64,000 nucleotides of DNA from Epiperipatus broadwayi. Taxonomy: Eukaryota; Onychophora; Udeonychophora; Euonychophora; Peripatidae. The position numbers and the translations under genes were made by a program. A model generated the notes under the pieces. That model was not told where the DNA came from. It did no database searches and worked only from the letters and a program-made list of their open reading frames with translations. Positions 47,932 through 59,920 of the stretch are shown here, piece after piece. The stretch covers positions 1,238,001-1,302,000 of the forward strand of contig JAQFVV010000158.1 in NCBI GenBank assembly GCA_028023455.1, written 5' to 3'. Each line of letters begins with the position of its first letter. Position 1 is the first letter of the stretch.

Positions 47932-50755
47932 GTCTACACCAGTGATGGTGAATCTATGGCATGTGTGCCAGAGAGATGGCATGTTCGAATTTTTTACAGG
48001 CATGTGAACTATTTACATATCATAATTTCCTATGCTTTAAATTATTCAATATTTTTTTTGTTGCTAAAATCTCTAATAAAAATGTATTGTAAATTAAAGG
48101 TAAAATAAAAAATATATAATTTTATTTTAGAATTTAATTTACAATTGAATTCTGATTAGAAGCAATAAATTATATTTTAAGTCAAATAAAGTGGTACCGA
48201 TATACTATGGTATTATTTTCTATAAACCTGTCAAATAATTCCAAGAAAACTAGAAAGTAAACTCAGTAAAATATTTTATAACACTTTGAAGTAATTTTTT
48301 CAAATCTAAAGTAAATGTAATAAAGTGGTTTTTTGTCCTAATCTTTTTGCATCTAAATGTGTTGACACCATTCATTTTTTTAATGAGATCAAAATCGTGA
48401 ACAAAAGAACGTAATCAACACTATCAAATGACTTTTTTTTTTCTTAAAGTTCTGCTGTAAAAATGAAATGTAAGGATAATAATATATTTTAACATATAAT
48501 AAATCTTTGATTTATAAAATTGTTAAAGCTCATTTAATTTTAATTTTAAATAAATTTGTTACCATTATATTAATATGACTAGTGAAAAGAAAAAAACAAT
48601 AATTGTCAAGCAGTAGAGAATTTCAAAATTGGTAGACTAATGAGTATTGAATGACTAAGGCACCAGAGCAGTATATTTTATATTCCAGAACAATTGTATT
48701 GAGAACATCATTGGTAAAATGGCTGTTATTAGACCAATCATAAATCGCTCTGTGACAAAAGTAAAGATGAACAAAAAGAATATATTGTCCAAGCATTTAA
48801 AAAGATAAATATTCAATCAACATCTATAATGAAATTTACCGAAAATCATTCAAATATAACTGCTGCTAGTTTTTTTATTTCAAATGGAATTGCCAAACAT
48901 GGGAAACCTTTTAATCTAGAGAATATATGAAAGAAGCTTGGATAAAATATGCACCAGTTGTTTTTGAAGATTTTGAAAACAAAACAAAAATTATTCAGAG
49001 AATAAAAAATTTACCATTGGTTAGAAATAATGGCTAACATCATAACTTGCCAACAAAAAAGATATATAAAATCTTCCTAGTTTAATTTCTCTCTACCTTG
49101 ATGAAAGTACAGATATAAATGGATTAGCTCGATTGGCTACGTTTATTCACTATTGTGTTGAGAAGAATAACAAAGAAAAATTGATCAGTTTAACCTTATT
49201 AGTAACAACAAAAGGAATAGATATTTGCAATCAAGTTTCAAATGTACTCGCTGAAAAAAAAAATAGATGTTGCCCAAATTGTATCAGTAACTACAGATGG
49301 TTCTCGAAGTATGACTGGAAAAGAAAATAGTATTCTCAATTCATTTACCAACTATATTGTACATTCAATTTTGAGTTTTCAATGCATTATACATCAGCAA
49401 TTTTATGCATGAAGACCAGCTTTAAGCCACTGGATGATGTTTTGAACATTGTGTCTAAGTTAGACAATTTTATATCTACACAAGCTCTAAATAAAAGAAA
49501 ATTTTTAAATTTATTGAGTGAAGTAAACTCAGTATACAATGGTTAACTTATGTACAACAATGTCTGATGGTTCAGTGAAAGTTTTTCAAAGATTCGTTGA
49601 GTGTTTAGATGAAATTAGACTATTTTTACATAATGAGAAAATCATTGAAAAAAAATAATGAATTAATGGATGCTGAAGGCTTTCAAAATAAATATTTTTT
49701 ACTGATATGTGTTCACATCTAAATGAATTAAATATGAAACTGCAAGGTATAAGAGACTTGTTGTCATGTTTGATTTGAACAAAGCATTTGAAGTTAAATT
49801 ACAAATTTTCAACTGTGATGTTATTTCTTATATCTTCAAATATTTTCCAAATATAAAAAAGTTCTTGATTAATTTAGAATCTCATAAGAAGTCAGATCAA
49901 GTAAAATTGATGCAAGAGTTTTGTGCTGTTATTCAATCAATAATTGATCAATTTTCTTTAAGATTTACACAGTTCAGACAATTTTCAGAAACATCAAAAT
50001 TTATTTTATACCCAGACATAATATCAATGGATAGTCTCAAGTTAGAAATTTTTGAGTGACTTAATTTGTAAGATATGGAAATGCAATCAGTCTATTTTCA
50101 ATCCAGTTCTATATGGAAACAGAAATTTGTTGTTTCGAGGAATGAGTTAGAAACAATAGAAAATGATCGATTATTGGGCATATGTAAAAAAAATGCTGAA
50201 GAGGAAGTATTGACTGCCTGGAATGGTATTTCTGAAATCTTTGTTTAAAAAATTATCAACCACTATCAATTATCAATTTTCTCCTCTGCATATGCATGTG
50301 AATCATTGTTTTCAGAAATGAATTTAATTAAAGACAGTTAGAGAATTGGAATGATAGATAAATCTAGTTCAGCATGTACATTATTAGAAGTGACAAATTA
50401 TGAACCAGATATAAAACATTTGGCATCCAATGCACAACAGCAAAAATCTCATTAAATAATATCTATGTTGATTTTATATTTATTTCCAAAATTTTGTTTT
50501 AATTACTATTAATTTTTTACTATTACATTTTATTCAAATTGCGTTCTTCTAAATAAATATCATTCATTTGTATTTAGCTTATTTAGAAATTTTGTTTAAT
50601 TATTATTGTTTTATAAACTTTCAAAAAACTGCAATAATTAAGTTGTTTATATTTTGATTTAATAACTGTATGGCACATCAATTATTCAATAAATATTTTT
50701 TGGAAATTTTTGGCGCGCACACATAAAGAGGTTCACCGCCACTGCTGGTCTATAT
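47932..50755 (+). mobile_element. Second hAT DNA transposon (degenerate target duplication)
   Basis: The element spans 47940-50747. Ends CAGTGATGGTGAATCT and (reverse complement of the right end) CAGCAGTGGCGGTGAACCT are inverted relatives, the right carrying an extra CAG. Flanks GTCTACAC (47932-47939) and GTCTATAT (50748-50755) match at 6 of 8 positions with TA at the centre, consistent with an old 8-bp nnnTAnnn duplication. It contains a dead plus-strand transposase different from the one at 43664. Confidence 0.8.
48600..50455 (+). pseudogene. hAT transposase pseudogene (SCAND3/FAM200-like)
   Basis: Readable pieces in order: FSLYLDESTDINGLARLATF at about 49087-49146 with the first catalytic Asp in the LDEST box; KEKLISLTLLVTTKGIDICN; then, after a shift in a poly-A run near 49262, VTTDGSRSMTGKENSI with the second Asp, and CIIHQQFYA (C-x2-H) at about 49382. 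49766-50059 gives the helical region (DLNKAFEVKLQIFNCD, FCAVIQSIIDQFSLRF) and the WL-like lead-out. About 50275-50440 reads SIFSSAYACESLFSEMN, the C-terminal hAT dimerisation motif (usually S.Y.CES.FS.MN), ending YEPDIKHLASNAQQQK. Multiple stops and frameshifts. The BED finger is not recognisable. Confidence 0.83.
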
Positions 50756-50798
50756 AATATTTCCAGCCCAGATAAATTTTAAACTTGAAAATTAATAT

Positions 50799-51017
50799 AA
50801 TGTTATATATAGAGTAAGTTAAAAAACAAACTCTTATGAAGCTTCAAAAATACCCTCAACCTCAGACCGCGGTTTCTGCCTCTAGCGTCATCAGTGAGGT
50901 GCTAGGGAATAAAAATACTAGAACTAGTCCAGCATTTTATCAATGCCGGTCTGAGGTTGAGGGTATTTTTGAAGCTTCATAAGAGTTTGTTTTTTAACTT
51001 ACTCTATATATAACATT
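50799..51017 (-). mobile_element. Perfect 71-bp foldback enclosing a hammerhead ribozyme
   Basis: Arms 50799-50869 and 50947-51017 are exact inverted copies over 71 bp, starting AATGTTATATATAGAGTAAG and ending CCTCAACCTCAGACCG. The 77-bp centre is asymmetric and contains most of a hammerhead core read on the minus strand. The right arm on the plus strand repeats the sequence that follows the ribozyme cleavage site (GGTC then TGAGGTTGAGGG). Inverted terminal repeats with hammerheads are features of PLE pseudo-LTRs and of small circular-RNA-derived retrozymes; no protein is encoded. The perfect arms imply recent origin. Confidence 0.8.
50859..50900 (-). ncRNA. Hammerhead ribozyme (type I, minimal stem III)
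   Basis: On the minus strand, 42 nt: stem I ACCTCA, core CTGATGA, stem II CGC-TAGAG-GCA, core GAAA, stem III palindrome ACC-GC-GGT sharing the last A, cleavage residue C after GGT, and stem I closing strand TGAGGT. All invariant core residues are present. Stem I is six perfect pairs and stem III three or four. Stem II has two good pairs and a C-A in the closing position, one transition from C-G. Short palindromic stem III is typical of retroelement hammerheads, which cleave best as dimers. Cleavage would fall after the C complementary to 50865. Activity is untested, and the C-A pair may weaken it. Confidence 0.75.
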
Positions 51018-52694
51018 TGTAAATAGGAGCTTTATTAAAATTAGGTCATATGACTTGATTTTTTATCAATTTAAAATTAATATAGAAGAGTTTGAAATGG
51101 GTGCAATGGAGGAAATAAGACAATTCAAGAAATGATATCAAGGAGTTACAATCGTATAAAGAGCATAAAAACGTTTGTATTGCCATATATGTGATGAACA
51201 TAAAAAATGGCCTTGATTTAAAATTGCCCTTCATGGAAATAAAATATTTACTACTGATTTTATAATTGTAACACGCTCACTATGAAGGATTTTTATCATA
51301 AATAATAATGTAGAAAAGACTATTTCATGTTAAGAATCATCCAAAATATATTGTATAAACATGTCTGAAACACTAATAAATAAGGTTTCTGGAATTTATT
51401 GAAATCAGGGATGATGTGTGGATTATTGTGAAAAGTAAAAATGTTAATCAAGTGTGTTTTCGGTTATTTTGTCAACGTTGGATATAATGATCAAAAGGAT
51501 CTGAGCTAATCTTTTATATACCAGATATCTCAATATCAGATTTATTTCTATATTCACTAAAACTAACAAATGATCTATATCTGGATCTTTTCAAAAATTC
51601 TTTTATCAGATTTTAAATTGCCTTGTCATTTTTACGCTTTAGCAATTAACCTTAGCGATCAATATGTTGCTAAATTATTCTGATAAGCATATTTCAACAA
51701 TATTACACTAGACACTTGACCAATTCTTCAGAAGAGACAGCATTCAGAAGAGAATGCTATCTCTACAGATATTAATGGTTTTGTCAATAATGAAAAAGCA
51801 GAATTTTGATATACAAGTACAATCCAAAATAATTTATATTTAGATATATTAAAGTGGATTCTTCTTTGGCAGTTTTAATCATTTGTCAAAAGAATGGGGA
51901 CCCAGTATTTAAATTTGAATAAAAAAAAAAAATATTGGAGGAAACAAATTATTTAAGCAGAGAAATTAACTTTCACTAGGTCTGCACTTTTAATTTCAAT
52001 GCAAATATTTATTATCTATGAACAGATACATTAAATTATGTCTGTGCATGTTGAATGTGTTTATGGCAGGTCAAAATTATCCTAACATTAATTTAATAAA
52101 TAAAAAATTTGAATCCAGTTTTAAATTCTAAATAAATTTTTAATAAGGTCTTTTTATTATTATAAATCAAAGTTCTAAAGAAAGATTTTTTTAAAAAAAA
52201 AAAAAAAAATCTATTCATTACCAAAGTTGCTTAATCAAATCTATTTTTAATAAAAAACTGAGTAATTAATTAGACAATAACTTTGAAAAGGTAAATTCTT
52301 TCTGTTTTTCTTTTTGATATATGGTAAAAAATATAGAAAAATTATTAAAGTGATATTTAGAGAGGTAGTTGCTATATAAAGAGATTTTTTTTTTTTTTGT
52401 TTTGTTTAGTTAGTTCCTTCTAGATCTATGGAAAAGCTATTAGCTATTAGAAAGACCCAACAAAGCACTGAAAAGCCTAAATTGTAAATGGAATATTGGA
52501 TAAACATGAAAAAAAAAAAAAAAACCATGAGAAAATAAATAAAACCTTCAGGAATTTACTTTCTTTAATTGCTTGCCCCAGCCTTAAAGTGATATCACAT
52601 CTACTATTTCACATTCCTAGGCTATCCATTAAAGTTTGAAGAATTATCTTAATATAAACTGAGCACTGATTATATGTGTGTGGGGGAGAAGATA
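51018..52694. other. Intergenic or 5' intron of SMC4, no recognisable feature
   Basis: AT-rich. No candidate for the missing first SMC4 exon, no element ends. A short inverted repeat (CAGAAGAGACAGCATTC / GAATGCTATCTCT) lies at about 51729-51776. Confidence 0.4.
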
Positions 52695-52746
52695 ATCTAA
52701 CCACCTGATGAGTGCTGGTTCAGCAGGAAATACGTATATTGGAGAT
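52695..52746 (+). ncRNA. Hammerhead-like ribozyme, plus strand (degenerate)
   Basis: CTGATGA (52705-52711), stem II TGCTG-GTT-CAGCA with a five-pair helix and one G-G closing mismatch, GAAA (52727-52730), stem III palindrome ATACGTAT (52730-52737), cleavage residue A at 52738. Stem I pairs CCA/TGG and ATCT/AGAT with an AA bulge and a C-T mismatch next to the core. The same type I architecture with palindromic four-pair stem III as at 50859-50900, but stem I is imperfect. A tRNA-like SINE fragment follows at 52793. Could be a decayed retroelement hammerhead or, less likely, chance. Confidence 0.5.
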
Positions 52747-52792
52747 CATTTATTTTTTTCACATATATGTGGTCATGTGTATCAGTTATTTA

Positions 52793-52842
52793 AGATGAGG
52801 TGAATAGTTGAAGGGAGCTTGAAAGTCTGTGTTCAAATCCTC
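52793..52842 (+). mobile_element. tRNA-derived SINE fragment
   Basis: GATGAGGTGAATAGTTGAAG then AGCTTGAAAGTCTGTGTTCA and AATCCTC: anticodon-arm-like CTTGAAAGTC and B-box-like TGTTCAAATCC, closely related to the SINE arms at 46127-46171. Upstream CACATATATGTGGTCATGTG may be part of it. No target duplication defined. Confidence 0.4.
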
Positions 52843-55090
52843 TTTAATTCCATATAAGTTTCAGTATATTTCAATATACTTGTATTTAAATACTACAATA
52901 ATCACACAAAAAAAAAATTGTCAAATTTCTAGACAATTAATATAATTTCTGATTTCAAAGTATCTTGCACTAAAAGTTTTCAAAGAAAAATCATTGATAA
53001 TATTTAATGATTCCAGAGTTCAGAGATGATCTACGCTACTATGTAATATGAATATAAGTACCTGTACAATCCACATACTTAAAAGCTACAACATACCTTT
53101 GAAAAAATGTATGTATCGGAAAATACTGTTAGTTGTCTATTTATAACTTCTATAAAAAACCACTTTGCTATACAACATGGGCAATACCTTCAACATGATG
53201 GTGATAATGAAAATTTAATAGTGAAATTTTAAAACTCATTTCCAGTAAATGGAACTTAACTTGTAAATGTGCGCATTATAAAGTTTTAAAAAAAAGGTGT
53301 AACATATGTACAAAATTGTGAGTGCTATATTAGTCAATGAATTATCAATTTAAATTCCATAAACACTAAATAATGACATTTGCAAAAGGGAATCATTTGT
53401 AGAAAGAATAGTTTATAGTTATAATAGCTTGAGTTTATTTAAGCAGTAGTTTCAAGAATAAATGCAATTCTTTTGGATATTAATAATGTTAAGTGACACG
53501 GAAGTATAAAATATTGAGTAATTCACTGAATGGAATTGTAATTATCTTGCATCTAATAAACACATTATTGTATTGTCAAATTAGTAATCTCTGATGTGAT
53601 ATTTCATAGCAGTGGTTTTATTCATAATCTGACCTATGCTGGAAATAATTTATAGAATGTGATAATTATGTAATGAAATGGAGAAGATGCATAAAGACAA
53701 ATCAGGAGAGAAGCCATTAAAGGTAATGATTTGACTTTTTTATTATTATTTTAATTTATAGTATTGAGACAAAATGTGGTGGCTATAGTGTCGCTTGATA
53801 TATCACAGAAACTGGAGATGTAAAGTACTTTTATAAGGGGCATTGGGGTTTAAATTCAATCTAAAGCATTTTCCAAGTTCTAAAAAAATATAGTAATATC
53901 CAACCAAACTATTGAGAGCTTCCAAAAATGTTAGATAGATATTAAACTTGTAGCATATTTTAGGCCATTAGTGGCCAACCATTACAATAAATATATAACC
54001 CAGGAGGCAAGTCACATATTAGATATTCTTATCTGAATATGTTGCCATTATTTTGCCATGCTAATAAAAGCTTGTTTGTAGTCTATATAATCTTTAGGGA
54101 AAAAAAATAATTCATACAACGTCAAAAGTTATAAACCATATATTGTTATTTAAATCAAATTTAAAAAACAAAATTAGTGATAATTAAAAAACTGACAAAT
54201 GCAGATCAAGCATATCTGCTAGATAAATACTTAAAAATAGCATGAATAAATACCAAAGGATGTCTGACACAAAAGTGCTAAACAAGTATGAAACAATTAT
54301 CAAAAGTACAAATCAATACTTAATACAGCTCAAATGTATTTGTTAGCACAAATCAAACACGTCTGCAAGATATTCATCTGAAAAATCAGTTGAAAGAGAA
54401 TTTAAAACAAAAATATAAAGTTTGGATGAAATTATATAATAACTACTTGCCATTAAAGACAGGAAAGCAAAATCTGAAAACAAACTTCAAAACATCTAAA
54501 TAAGAAATAAACAAACAATACTTTAATAATTTCAATTCTAATTTCACCTAACATGTGCTATAGCTGAGGCTACCATGTAATAAACACAACACAACTAGTA
54601 TCTTAATTAGATACTTTTAAGAATGACAAATGAACAATAATTGAATTATCACTAATGTAATGTGGTAGAGATTCTTTATGTAGATATAAACAAAAAGGAG
54701 AAAATCAAAAATGAAAAAGCAAAGAATGCTAAATCGAACTTTCAAAATCACCTATTGATATTAACAAATTTAAATTAAGAATAACAGATTAACATGTATA
54801 TCTATGATGACAACAAACTAAATTTACTGTAAATCTTTAAAAATATTCTATTAAGATCTGCTATATTATAGCGTAGTTATAGCTTTCATATTCATATATA
54901 TAAAATATACACATGTATTGGGTACGTATATGTATAGTAAAGGAGTTAATGCATTTAATAAATTAGACACATATATTAGTATAATATTAGTTATAGCATT
55001 AATGTTTGTATTAATAAATAATAATGTTACAGTTGTATTTGTATAATGAAATAAAAGTTATCATTTTTGTATTCAAGCGTGTAGCAAATA
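52843..55090. other. AT-rich sequence without recognisable features
   Basis: Intergenic, or the 5' intron of SMC4. Contains homopolymers and a short TA microsatellite near 54894. No exon, RNA gene or bounded element could be supported. Confidence 0.4.
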
Positions 55091-55445
55091 TTGTAAGATT
55101 GTGCTCGAATAACTATTATTTTGTAATTAAAACTATTAGTAGAATCAGACATATATGGTAATCCCAATGGTATGAATGTCGAACACTCAAGCTAGTCCAT
55201 ATATAGTCATGTTGTTTTAAGATCAAACCCTATATGGCATGAATATGAAATAAAAGGGTATATAAAGCCCCCCAAACCATGGGGCAATTAATCAGATTCA
55301 TACCTCTGGAAATGTTTACAAGCAATACTAGGATGTCTTTACAGATCGCCCAGACCTTTTACTATTTTGTCTGTGTTTATGGCACTACTAATTGTATACA
55401 TAAATGCAACTTTAATAAACTGTTATTAGTTTAAGGTATCTCTCT
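55091..55445 (+). mobile_element. Probable Ty3/Gypsy LTR (solo or 5')
   Basis: Starts about TGTAAGATTGTGCTCG. Contains a TATA box GGGTATATAAAGC at 55256-55268 followed by a pyrimidine-rich start region, and AATAAACTG near 55415. The segment GTATGAATGTCGAACACTCA and the downstream GGGCAATTAATCAGATTCAT to GATCGCCCAGACC match, in the same order, 63851-64000 at the right edge. That copy follows Gypsy pol debris, so both are taken as LTRs of related elements. The exact ends are not fixed. Confidence 0.5.
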
Positions 55446-57477
55446 CATTGCTTAATATATAATTGATGCAGTCCGTGATCCCAAACCGGCAAAACTAATA
55501 GGCATGAATACAAACAGCTGGTCATGCCTGGACAAAGTGCAGTCCATGACAGGTTTATAATTACAAAAAGTCAGGTCAATAGTAACGGGAACATACGCCA
55601 TTACATTATTTTTTTTTATTAAACATGAAATTAAAATAAAAAGTTCGTATTTAAAAACTTCTTTTTTTTTTAAGACATAAAAATTGAAAATTAATTCTAT
55701 CTTAAACTCATATATATTATACCGAGACAAAGTCGGTATATGTAAACACACACACACTCAAGCAATGTAAAATACTCTATTTCATTTTCTTACAACTTAT
55801 GATAAAAAATAGATATAGTTTTCTTTCCATACTTTCTAAAATACACTTGTAAAATAAAATATTAATATGTCTAATTAAATAGTTTAAGGCTTTAACATAA
55901 TTTACTAAAATAATATTCTCTAAAAATGAAAAATAATATGCCATTATAAATATCAATAAATAATTTATACTTGTATATGCCGCGGGGGTAATTAAAAAGG
56001 GGTATTTTAAATTATAATTGTAGTAAAAGTAAAAGCTTATAGAAATGATTTTGAGAAAGATTAAATGCTCGACTTTTAGCTAATGTAAATTACATTGTTC
56101 TCGTAAGACACGCACACACGTATGCATCCAAGGTGTGAATGAATATAAGTTTGTTAACTGAGATTGCAATATGAGATTGCCTAAACATATGATTGCCTCA
56201 AGCACATGGATTGAGTTGGACACGGACCCCAACGACAACTCTAAGAACATGGAACTCTGGGGGGAGATTCGATCCTCAGATAAGATCCAACCCATATAAA
56301 TATCAAGCAAAATCTAAAGATGTCAAAACTGAACTGTTAAAAAAATGTTAAGTTAAGCTAAGTCAAATTGTCAAATCTCTTTTATTCAATTTTCTTTCAA
56401 TTCAAGTCAAAATTCAATTTAATTCAAATACTTCGTTTGTGCTATCCGTATTCAAGATGATCGCTGTGAAATTAATATTTAGAGCGTCGGTTGTCATGAG
56501 GGGCTAGGAAACCCTTCAGTGATTGATCGACGCTCCGCCACCAGAACATCTCCGTCGCTATGAATACTTAATAATATTACCATCTGAAATTAGTGCTCCA
56601 ACCATTCCAATAATGTTCCGTGAAATATATGAATCGTCCATACTTATTACGCTCAACTTTAAAAGAAATGAATAACTCCATTATGGAAAACATCATCTCC
56701 CATGTTCAAACCATCATTCACTTAGAAGCAGCGGAAGACTAAGCCAAAATCCTAGGTAAACACTTTTATTTTTTATGCTTTCATTCATTCCATACGTAAA
56801 CTTTTAAAAAAGGCAATCTCATAATTAACTAACTTTGATTTTCGTAAATTAAACTATAAAATGTTCCGTAATTCATTATATTTAAAACTTATTATTGTAA
56901 CTTATTATTGTAATCTCAACCTTCGTAAAATCAAACACTATGCAATCCCTCAAATTTAAAACTCAGGACTTTCAAATATGAACTTTGACCCTAATTATTA
57001 TTTTATAAATTAGAACACTTACCTTCAAAATATAAAAAGAAATTTATATTCTACCATCCATATTTTATGATATTTAATATGTTCTTTTCTGTGCAAGTGC
57101 GTAAATGCGTGTGTGTGCGTGTAAATAAAACTTTTAATCAATGTTGCTTTTTTTTTATATTTAATAAATTTGTTCAGTATTTAAACAAGTCGAGCATTTC
57201 TCAAATCATTTCCTATAATTAAATCTTTATTTTATATTTTCGTTTTGATTATTAATAAAGTTATCATTTATTCATATAATTAATTATATTACTTTAGATT
57301 TATCTTTCTTAACCTTTGTTTCTTTTTTTTAAAATGTCATTTACAAACATCGTGCCGTAAGTCACGATGTTTATTTATTTATTCCGTAGTTAAGATAGAT
57401 TTAAGATTTGGGAGGGCCTATTATAAAAAGTATAAATAAATGTCAATAAATTATAAGTAAAGCTGGAGTAAATAATT
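55446..57477. other. Mixed repeat debris, no recognisable gene
   Basis: 55450-55620 and 56080-56310 are GC-richer with short minus-strand ORFs that I do not recognise. 56480-56560 contains a hairpin with arms GAGCGTCG and CGACGCTC. 56330-57130 resembles, in composition and in its GTGCGTAAATGCGTGTGTG to AATAAAAC segment, the noncoding elements further right. Probably an additional diverged member of that family. Confidence 0.35.
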
Positions 57478-57943
57478 CTACCGGACGGTATGATATGGGG
57501 GGATGATCTTATAGCTTCTAATTGTTTCGAGACATAAACGAATTATCGTATTGGTTCCAAATAACCAATGACCAGGTCCAATGCTTGGATCGACCTATTA
57601 ATCAATCAAGCGTCTTATCCATTAGTTAATATAGCGTCTTTTACCAGAAGAGTAATTTAGAAATAATTACATCGCGACCCTGAGTGACCCTATTGGTCCA
57701 TGCTGGGAGTTTGAGCTTGTGGGCGGGATTAGACTTCGAAATCGTTTTGATATGACGTAAGGTGATGCGAGAAGTTAAATTATAATTAAATCATCGTATC
57801 TGGCGCCCCCTTGTATTGATAGTGAATAGTTATCGATATAAGAAAATAAATAAAGCTTTACGCTATGTCATGTTTGTTTCGGAGCTCTCGATCTCTTTTA
57901 GGAACGTACGGATAAAGATATATAGACCGTACGGTAACAATAT
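57478..57943 (+). mobile_element. Possible solo LTR (about 466 bp)
   Basis: Bounded by TTCTACCGGACGGTA and ACCGTACGGTAACA, imperfect inverted ends finishing in CA and followed by ATAT. Internal AATAAATAAAGC near 57845 could be a polyadenylation signal. Contains TCTGGCGCCCCC. The left end lacks TG and no matching ATAT lies on that side, so the assignment is tentative. Confidence 0.35.
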
Positions 57944-59766
57944 ATATAAAATCGCACAGATGAGAAATTAAAAAAAGAAACTTTATTAAAAAAAAAGAAA
58001 AAGTATTTTAAAACTAAATTGTCAGTAAAGATTTAAAGATAAAAATATATCTAAGTTTGTACAAAACAAATTAATTAACGTTATTGAAAAAATGGAAATG
58101 ATTATTTTAATTAGTCCAAGTGAACTAGCCCTTGGGCATTTAAATGTATAAGCAACGGTCAGATAGAAAAACAATAGAAACTAATGGCCAATGAAAGAAA
58201 TCCATCAGGAAATCGGACCTCAACGGAAGGATCATCATCATCGATGACATAATGTCCATTGGATCCGAAAGTTAGTGAGTGAAGAAAATTTAAGAGAAGA
58301 CTGAGATGTGTTAAGTCGGAGAGTTTGGAGATGAAGGGATGAAAGACGCACTTTCAATTCCTTCAGTGATTATAAAAAAAAAGGAAAAGAAATGAAACAT
58401 CGTTTTTTCTATATTGAGAACCACAGGATCGGGGGATTTAACGCTGGATTCCAAACGGCAAGCAACGGATAAAGAGGAACGTTTTAAAAATCGTAAGAAC
58501 TTTATGAACATTTTGAAAACAATAAGAACTTTAATTCTAAAACTTATTCCGTATGTAAAATAATTGCAATAGAATCCTATCTGACCAACTTAATTTATTA
58601 ATAAGTAGTTTTATTTGATGTATTTCTTTTGTAAAATCATTTCTATTTATTTATTTATTTATTTATTTTTTGTTCTTTTAAGTTTTATTTATGATTTTTG
58701 TTTTTCGTTAAACTAAATTATATAAATGTTAAACTTAAGTCGGGCGTGAATGGCTATATAGATTTGTAAAGTTTTGTTAGGGGAGGGTAATCTTAGGTTA
58801 TTCGTTTCGTAGTTGAATTAGGTCAATGGATTGGATATATTGGTGTAATTAGTAGATGTAGTACGAGGAACGCTACATGCAGAATCGAATTATATGTTGC
58901 ACAACCCCTTTTGCCTATGGAATAACGATCGTAAGTCGGCAAAAAATGACCGCAGTCCTTTCCTATGGAGTTTTTTTTTATTGCTCTTCTTGTCAGATAG
59001 ATGTAGTATTCCTATCTGGACGAGAGACAATTTCTTCTCTTAACCCTGCTGCTCAGATTTACATTCCTGACAGTATGGTATTTTGTGTTGTCGTATTCAT
59101 ATTACATTGAATACATCAATATATCAGATGGATTGACGGTTTAACTACGAGCTTTTGGCCTAGGGTTGAATAAGGGATAGAATATTTTCTTTTCAAATGC
59201 AAATCTATGTAGTCTATTTCATACTCGACACTAAATAAAAATGCATTAAATTTAAGTTGGGTATAGACGCTTGCATGGATTCATTATCGGTTAATTATGT
59301 TTTGGTTTTCATATTTGATCAAAATATATAGACATTCGGTAAATAATGATACCTTACGGTGAGTATCTAAAATGTATTTATTCGGATGACTTTTAAGTTA
59401 TTGGTGTCAATTCAGCATCTTATGATGAATGCCATTGGGTTTCTTATATATTTCCCTCTGAAATTCCATCAATGACTTTATATTTTGATCGTTTGTTTAT
59501 TTTGAAATGTTTTTAACCGTGTAATCTATGTAACCGATCTATACTCAACATTATAAAACAAACTTTTATAAATCCATCTGTGCGAACTTATAAAAATTAA
59601 AGTGTAAGTTAAAATCTAAAATAAAAGTTAAAAATGTAGTTAGATGCTAAAGTAAACATACTAAAATGATAATGCTAAATTTTATATATATGTGCGTAAA
59701 TAAATGTTTGTGTTAATTACTGGCAGTGGCTTATTTTATTCTTTTTTAAAAATATTCTGAGATAAA

Positions 59767-59914
59767 AATTTATAAAATATAAATCTCTGCTCTGTTCCAC
59801 AGAGCTAGTGACATTGGGCTAACAGTCGGAATTAAAATCCTATAAAATAAAAAAACCGTTAGCCCAATGTCACTAGCTCTGTGGAACAGAGCAGAGATTT
59901 ATATTTTATAAATT
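59767..59914. repeat. Perfect 57-bp inverted repeat with 34-nt centre
   Basis: Arms 59767-59823 and 59858-59914 are exact inverted copies containing ATAAATCTCTGCTCTGTTCC and ACAGAGCTAGTGACATTGGG. The left arm is the native 3' end of the first unit; the right is the inverted end of the second. Perfect identity implies recent formation. Confidence 0.9.
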
Positions 59915-59920
59915 ATTATC

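Noticed and set aside
55452-55757. 101-codon minus-strand ORF
   Set aside because: First part is intronic-like low complexity and the rest is unrecognised. No splice or family support.
56080-56310. 76-codon minus-strand ORF as a gene or the first SMC4 exon
   Set aside because: No SMC4 similarity, no suitable donor phase seen. Composition suggests a repeat.
58877-59110. 77-codon ORF repeated at 60687-60881 as a conserved small protein
   Set aside because: The two copies of the unit differ by frame-breaking indels, so the reading frame is not preserved between them.
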